Position numbers and translations under genes: made by a program. The notes beneath the pieces were generated by a model. That model made no database searches. It saw only the letters and a list, made by a program, of their open reading frames with translations, and was not told the origin of the DNA. DNA of 56,230 nt from Micavibrio sp. UBA6929 (lineage in GTDB: Bacteria > Pseudomonadota > Alphaproteobacteria > Micavibrionales > Micavibrionaceae), in NCBI GenBank assembly GCA_002448815.1, contig DKAJ01000006.1, forward strand, positions 1-56,230, read 5' to 3'. Of this stretch, positions 52,751-56,230 are shown one piece after another (positions within the stretch are counted from its first letter, which is position 1; every line of letters begins with the position of its first letter).

Positions 52751-53332
52751 CTAAAAAAAGCGCTCCTCGATCAGGAGGATATCACCAGGTGAGATCGCTG
52801 CGTTGGTTTGTATTTTCTGATAATCGTTGTCTTGTGGTGTACGCATTAACTTGAACTGCTTACGCTTTGCGCGGTATGTGAAACCACCAGCCATTGCAAC
52901 GGCGCCCATCGCGGTTAAGTCGCCTTGATATTCATATTGCCCGGGGTTTTTGACTTCGCCCATGATGTAAAACGAGCGATGCTCTGCGATTTCAAGGCTG
53001 ACATCAGGGTTGATCAAATAGCCTTGTGACAGTTTGGTTTCGATGAGATCTTTTGCGTTTTCAGGTGTTTGTCCTGCGATATGAACAATGCCGATAAGGG
53101 GCATGTTGATTGTGCCGTTGGCTTGGACTTGAAACTGGCCAGAAAGCTCTGGTTCGTTGAAAACATGAATGTTGAGCATGTCATTGACGCCCAAGAAATA
53201 TTCGGTGCCAGCCATATAGGCCGTGATTTCCGAGCGCGCAGCACTGTTTCCTGCGGCAAAAAATGGAATTGCCAGCAGTCCAGATAGGACAAAAAATGTA
53301 ACTCGTATGACGCTGCGGTGTACAGAAAACAT
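52751..53332 (-). CDS. Wza-like polysaccharide export protein
   Basis: A 193-residue periplasmic/outer-membrane export protein. A signal peptide (about residues 1-27) is followed by the Poly_export domain (YFLGVNDMLNIHVFNEPELSG split as YFLGVNDML and VFNEPELSG, then VQANGTINMPLIG, NPDVSLEI) and one SLBB domain (RSFYIMGEVKNPGQYEY, AVAMAGGFTYRAKR). No lipobox Cys is present, and it is shorter than E. coli Wza (379 aa), lacking the C-terminal helix that forms the outer-membrane pore. It may work with another partner. wzc-like follows directly. Confidence 0.9.
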   Translation of the reverse strand: MFSVHRSVIRVTFFVLSGLLAIPFFAAGNSAARSEITAYMAGTEYFLGVNDMLNIHVFNEPELSGQFQVQANGTINMPLIGIVHIAGQTPENAKDLIETKLSQGYLINPDVSLEIAEHRSFYIMGEVKNPGQYEYQGDLTAMGAVAMAGGFTYRAKRKQFKLMRTPQDNDYQKIQTNAAISPGDILLIEERFF

Positions 53333-53362
53333 AGGGTTTCAATATATTAGAATTAAAAAATG

Positions 53363-53404
53363 CATGCATGAGCGCGCAAAGATCATGCATGAGCGCGCAA
53401 AGAT
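53363..53404. repeat. two perfect 21-bp tandem repeats
   Basis: A 21-bp unit starting CATGCATGAGCGCGC and ending AAAGAT is repeated twice without mismatch (53363-53383 and 53384-53404). It lies 30 bp upstream of the Wza-like start, in the likely 5' leader or promoter. Each unit contains the palindromes ATGCAT and GCGCGC. Confidence 0.9.
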
Positions 53405-53480
53405 AGCGCACTGCGAATGACTTGATTCTATTATATATTTGCCCCTGATACAAACGGAAAAGTGTTTGTGTGTCTTGGTT

Positions 53481-54311
53481 TTATAGTTTTTTTTCTGGAA
53501 CGGCGAGTTTTTCGTACTTTAATTCCCCGCTCGGGATCGAAACGAGTGAAACGCGCAGTCCCATTGGCGTTGGTGCGGCTTCTTGCAGGGATGGCGTGTT
53601 CGCCAGCGTATCGGCAAAACGTTTTGCGGCTTCGATCGGTTCTTGCGGGGTTTTGGGCATCTGCAAAAGCAGTGAAAATGCATGGTTTTTCACTTGTCCG
53701 ATAATATCGCTTTGGCGGCGAATATCGACCAGTGTTTTAGACAGTAATGCGACGGCATATTCAACGACATAATTGCCGCCCAGATTGAAAAGCTCTTGGT
53801 AATTTTCAAGTGAGATGGTGAGGATGGAGCTCATCTCGGAGTAGCGGTTTCCGCGGTCAAGCGCCGATAAAAAGAGCTGATTAAAGGCGGAGCGTGCAAT
53901 AATGCCCCCTGCGCTGGGGAAGTCGATATTGTTATTGCCGATTGTGGCAATCAAATCTTGCAGGCGTTTTGCGTTGTTGATGGTGTCGCGCACAGCATCC
54001 CACGTGATGTTGTCGCTGTCGATGATGTTGTTTGCGCCTGCATTGTCTTCTGTGCTGGCGGCGATATCTTTGCTGAGTTCATTGATATAGACATATCCAC
54101 TGCTGGCGCGGCGAATTGTTGCAATTGTATGGCGCTTTTCGTTGATATCGCCCTGAATAGGCAGGAACACAATGTCAAAGCTTTCCTGATTGAGGCGATC
54201 CATTGCGTCTTGCGGTGTATCGCAAACCGTGATGCCGTATCCTTTTTCAGAGATCATCTGCCCGATATCGGACGTATTGTGCGCGTTTGAGGAAACAATA
54301 AGAATTTTCAT
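53481..54311 (-). CDS. degenerate receiver plus degenerate GGDEF protein
   Basis: A 276-residue protein. The N-terminal part (MKILIVSSNAHNTSDIGQMI, then DIVFLPIQGDI) follows the receiver-domain pattern, but the phosphoacceptor Asp position reads Pro or Leu. The C-terminal part (about residues 145-270) follows the GGDEF-domain pattern: IIARSAFNQLFLSALDRGNR, then RRQSDIIGQVKNHAFSLLL, where the GGDEF signature is replaced by KNHAF. It is therefore unlikely to be a diguanylate cyclase and is better viewed as a c-di-GMP sensor or partner protein. The start at 54311 begins the receiver fold; upstream ATGs at 54350 and 54365 are also possible. It is separated from the Wza-like gene by about 150 nt. 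Confidence 0.7.
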   Translation of the reverse strand: MKILIVSSNAHNTSDIGQMISEKGYGITVCDTPQDAMDRLNQESFDIVFLPIQGDINEKRHTIATIRRASSGYVYINELSKDIAASTEDNAGANNIIDSDNITWDAVRDTINNAKRLQDLIATIGNNNIDFPSAGGIIARSAFNQLFLSALDRGNRYSEMSSILTISLENYQELFNLGGNYVVEYAVALLSKTLVDIRRQSDIIGQVKNHAFSLLLQMPKTPQEPIEAAKRFADTLANTPSLQEAAPTPMGLRVSLVSIPSGELKYEKLAVPEKKL

Positions 54312-54465
54312 GGTGCTGACATTTTTACCTGTGTTTGTGCCATTGTCCATGAAAATGATAGTCATGAAAAGGTTAAATTTTATTGAAAGCCATTTTGGCA
54401 GTTAAGTTTCCTTTGACAAGGCATTGGGCGTTCGGTATTTCATAGCCTCGATTTTATCGCCCCGT

Positions 54466-54552
54466 GCCCAGGTGGCGGAATTGGTAGACGCGCTAGCTTC
54501 AGGTGCTAGTTCTCGTAAGGGAGTGAAGGTTCAAGTCCTTTCCTGGGCACCA
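54466..54552 (+). tRNA. tRNA-Leu (CAG)
   Basis: The acceptor GCCCAGG (54466-54472) pairs with CCTGGGC (54542-54548), with discriminator A and an encoded CCA (54550-54552). The anticodon loop TTCAGGT contains CAG, reading CUG codons, and the long variable arm (TCTCGTAAGGGAG region) is typical of type II Leu tRNAs. Confidence 0.96.
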
Positions 54553-54601
54553 TTTTCTTTATATGTTTGAATGATTTATGTGTGGCGCGTGCGTTGTTGT
54601 G

Positions 54602-54613
54602 CGCGGCGCCGCG
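54602..54613. repeat. 12-bp GC palindrome after tRNA-Leu
   Basis: CGCGGCGCCGCG is a perfect palindrome in a very GC-rich patch about 50 bp after the tRNA. No T-run follows, so it is not a standard terminator. It may be a stable hairpin at the tRNA transcript end. Confidence 0.4.
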
Positions 54614-54673
54614 TGCGCGTTTATAAAATGTTTACCTTTTTACCCTAGGATAAACAGTAACAAATAGAAAAAG

Positions 54674-54710
54674 CACCAAAAAGGTGTGGGGGCCCTCGAA
54701 CAGGGGGGTG
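54674..54710 (+). promoter_or_regulatory. structured leader before the coiled-coil gene
   Basis: CACC (54674-54677) pairs with GGTG (54683-54686), and CCCT (about 54693-54696) can pair with AGGG overlapping the GGGGGG Shine-Dalgarno (54703-54708). The ribosome binding site may therefore be partly occluded, and CACC could alternatively pair with the GGTG in the Shine-Dalgarno. This reading is by eye only. Confidence 0.3.
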
Positions 54711-54716
54711 ATAGAA

Positions 54717-55790
54717 ATGAGTAACACGAAAACGCTGCGCGCGGAATTTAGCGCGAGCGCATCACAGACAGGCGCACCGCGCCCTGAGAGCAGCAGTCCA
54801 ACACAAGGCGTGACGGGGGCAGAGCTGCGCGAGCGCATGCATAAAGACCCAGACGCAGTTGATAACGACACTGTGGGCGGCGGTCTTATTCGCACGGCAG
54901 GGTCAAACGCCGCCCTGCAATATGCCCTGAGCGAGAAAAAACGCAAAGAGCAGAAGAAATTCGCCCGCGATGCCCAAGACCTTGACGAGTATCTTGATCA
55001 AATTGCAGATATTATTGCAGCCCTCCGTAACCAATTGGCAGAGCAATTAGACCTTTTGGGCAGAATTAATGACATGATTGATGGCCTGAAGCGCGGGGAA
55101 TTGCCAGAGCAAAACCCTGATGGCAGTTTCGCGGACAAGGGTGTTGAGGCCAAATTACAGGCGTATGAAAAGCGCACTGGCAAAAAACTAGACCGCAATG
55201 ACCCAGATGCCGTTGCGAATGCGTTGTTGGCAATTAAGCATGGGGTTAACGACGATATTGCGAATACCAGACAGCAGATTAAAGACAATCAAAAGAAACT
55301 TGATGCGGGGCAGCGTCAGTTAACGGCGGCGCGCGCGGATGAAGATGTGCGTGTGAGTGCAGAGAGTGTTGAGGAGAGAATGAGTGCGGGAGCGTTGACG
55401 GAAATAACGCAACAACAGCAAGATGACCTGACCGCGCGGGTGGATCAAACGTCTGAGAATGATGAAGTTTTGGGTGCCTTCATGTTGTCCTTGGATGATT
55501 TTGGCGTTGAGCCACCGTCTGATACGAATATTGAGGCATTTTCGCGTGAAATTGGCGCGGCCGATCAAATCGCCGATGTGACCGCCCGCGCGGAAGCGCA
55601 GCGCGCCATCATCGCGCAATACCCGCACGCGGCACAAGAATACGCAAATATATCGCAAGATTCAGAGGTTGCACAATTATTGGCGCAGGACGCGTCATCC
55701 GCTTCGCCGGTGCAGGGCGATAATATGGATGCGCCGCAGGGTGATCATGATTATCACCAACGTCAGGGCGCGGTGATGAAATTATCCTAG
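54717..55790 (+). CDS. hydrophilic coiled-coil protein of unknown function
   Basis: A 357-residue soluble protein. The N-terminal 60 residues are Ser/Thr/Ala-rich and probably disordered. A coiled-coil follows (about residues 75-125: LDEYLDQIADIIAALRNQL, LLGRINDMIDGLK), then a segment with YEKRTGKKLDRNDPDAVANAL, a second helix (NTRQQIKDNQKKLDAGQRQL) and a polar C-terminal tail. No signal peptide or membrane segment is seen. The start at 54717 has a GGGGGG Shine-Dalgarno 8 nt upstream. Its stop overlaps that of the convergent gene within a CTAG. No family was recognised. Confidence 0.7.
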   Translation: MSNTKTLRAEFSASASQTGAPRPESSSPTQGVTGAELRERMHKDPDAVDNDTVGGGLIRTAGSNAALQYALSEKKRKEQKKFARDAQDLDEYLDQIADIIAALRNQLAEQLDLLGRINDMIDGLKRGELPEQNPDGSFADKGVEAKLQAYEKRTGKKLDRNDPDAVANALLAIKHGVNDDIANTRQQIKDNQKKLDAGQRQLTAARADEDVRVSAESVEERMSAGALTEITQQQQDDLTARVDQTSENDEVLGAFMLSLDDFGVEPPSDTNIEAFSREIGAADQIADVTARAEAQRAIIAQYPHAAQEYANISQDSEVAQLLAQDASSASPVQGDNMDAPQGDHDYHQRQGAVMKLS

Positions 55791-56230
55791 GATGCGTCGG
55801 CGGCAGGCGCGGCGTTGCGTGCGGTCAGTTCCGCATTTTGCGGGCGTGGATTTTCTGAAACTGTTGAGATATCAACGCCTTTTCTGGCCATGGCTTGTTT
55901 GTAAAATTTTTGAATAGCGGCATTCACGGCGCCGCGGTCGAGTTGCGCTTGTGTAAAGGTTGCGCCTGCGTCTCGTCCATCAATGAAAATGGCCAGCCCA
56001 TTATCAGGGCCGCCAGGGATGGCAATGGTAGGCGCGCCGCTTCTATTGTTTAGGGCTGCAAAAATGCCCGCGTCGAAGAAATCTTTACCAAAGTGATAGA
56101 CGATGCGATTTTTGCTGAAATCGCTGCGTGCGATTTGTTCTGCGGTCATGGGTTCTTCGAATCCGGCGGTGGCGCATTCATATCCCTTGCTGGGCAGGGT
56201 GCAAATGGCGCGTGCTTGGGCCTCGGTCAA
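55787..56230 (-). CDS. unknown protein, cut by the window edge
   Basis: The frame stays open to the end of the window, so the N-terminus is missing. The 147 visible residues include TAEQIARSDFSKNRIVYHFG, FFDAGIFAALNNRSGAPTIA and GLAIFIDGRDAGATFTQAQ, with a low-complexity Ala/Asn-rich tail (ARNAAPAADAS). No family was recognised. It is convergent with the coiled-coil gene, sharing the CTAG stop overlap. The hydrophilic composition resembles the other unknown proteins of the window. Confidence 0.6.
   Translation of the reverse strand: MTEAQARAICTLPSKGYECATAGFEEPMTAEQIARSDFSKNRIVYHFGKDFFDAGIFAALNNRSGAPTIAIPGGPDNGLAIFIDGRDAGATFTQAQLDRGAVNAAIQKFYKQAMARKGVDISTVSENPRPQNAELTARNAAPAADAS

Noticed and set aside
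53363..53404. CRISPR-like repeat
   Set aside because: The two 21-bp units are directly adjacent with no spacer, and no cas gene is in the window.
53481..54311. Active diguanylate cyclase
   Set aside because: The GGDEF signature is replaced by KNHAF, so catalysis is not expected.

Overview
The window looks like the chromosome of a Gram-negative alphaproteobacterium of moderate GC content. The evidence is a diderm envelope gene set (LptF/LptG, MlaA/MlaC, LolA, a BepA-like protease, a TorF-type porin), a membrane-anchored class I cytochrome c, a sucC-sucD-...-sucA arrangement, a pepA/lptF/holC neighbourhood and RepB-type ParB proteins. The three large DotA/TraY-like genes suggest a Micavibrio-like lineage or another alphaproteobacterium with a type IVB-like secretion or conjugation apparatus. 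That placement is an inference from gene content, not from a phylogeny.

Layout. (1) 1-6461: an accessory island beside a tRNA-Gln. It holds the C-terminal remnant of one serine recombinase, an intact large serine recombinase translationally coupled to two ParB/RepB-type proteins, a divergent two-HTH regulator, and a HipA kinase gene followed by an overlapping HipB-type HTH gene. A pair of palindromic operator-like boxes lies before hipA. About 1 kb of apparently gene-free sequence follows. (2) 7.4-19 kb: a TorF-like porin, a chemoreceptor, a small exported protein, a BepA-like protease, rlmE, guaB, an SDR enzyme, an MscS channel, and two coupled proteins of unknown function. (3) 19.2-27.3 kb: sucC, sucD, an unknown gene, sucA, thiE and an EttA-type ABC-F protein. 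sucB and lpd do not follow sucA. (4) 27.5-36.2 kb: three tandem paralogues of the DotA/TraY family (1010, 968 and 924 aa), all with GTG starts and short gaps, and with no other recognisable secretion gene in the window. (5) 36.3-48.9 kb: envelope and housekeeping genes: mlaC/mlaA, lptF/lptG, pepA, a lysine 2,3-aminomutase (EpmB) homologue, holC, a cytochrome c, pheA, a small internally duplicated protein, ftsK, lolA and recR. (6) 48.9-53.3 kb: a small unknown gene, then an exopolysaccharide export unit (Wza-like, Wzc-like tyrosine autokinase, unknown membrane protein), with a 21-bp tandem repeat upstream. (7) 53.5-56.2 kb: a protein with degenerate receiver and GGDEF-like domains, a tRNA-Leu, an unknown coiled-coil protein and a gene cut by the window edge.

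The most unusual features are the DotA/TraY triplet, which may supply a hetero-oligomeric inner-membrane component to a type IVB-like machine encoded elsewhere, and the recombinase-ParB-ParB island with its hipA-hipB module. Several unannotatable hydrophilic or coiled-coil proteins (16.3-19.0 kb, 54.7-56.2 kb) may be lineage-specific, and secretion substrates are one untested possibility. Gene calls rest on reading motifs and translated sequences. No database search was run.
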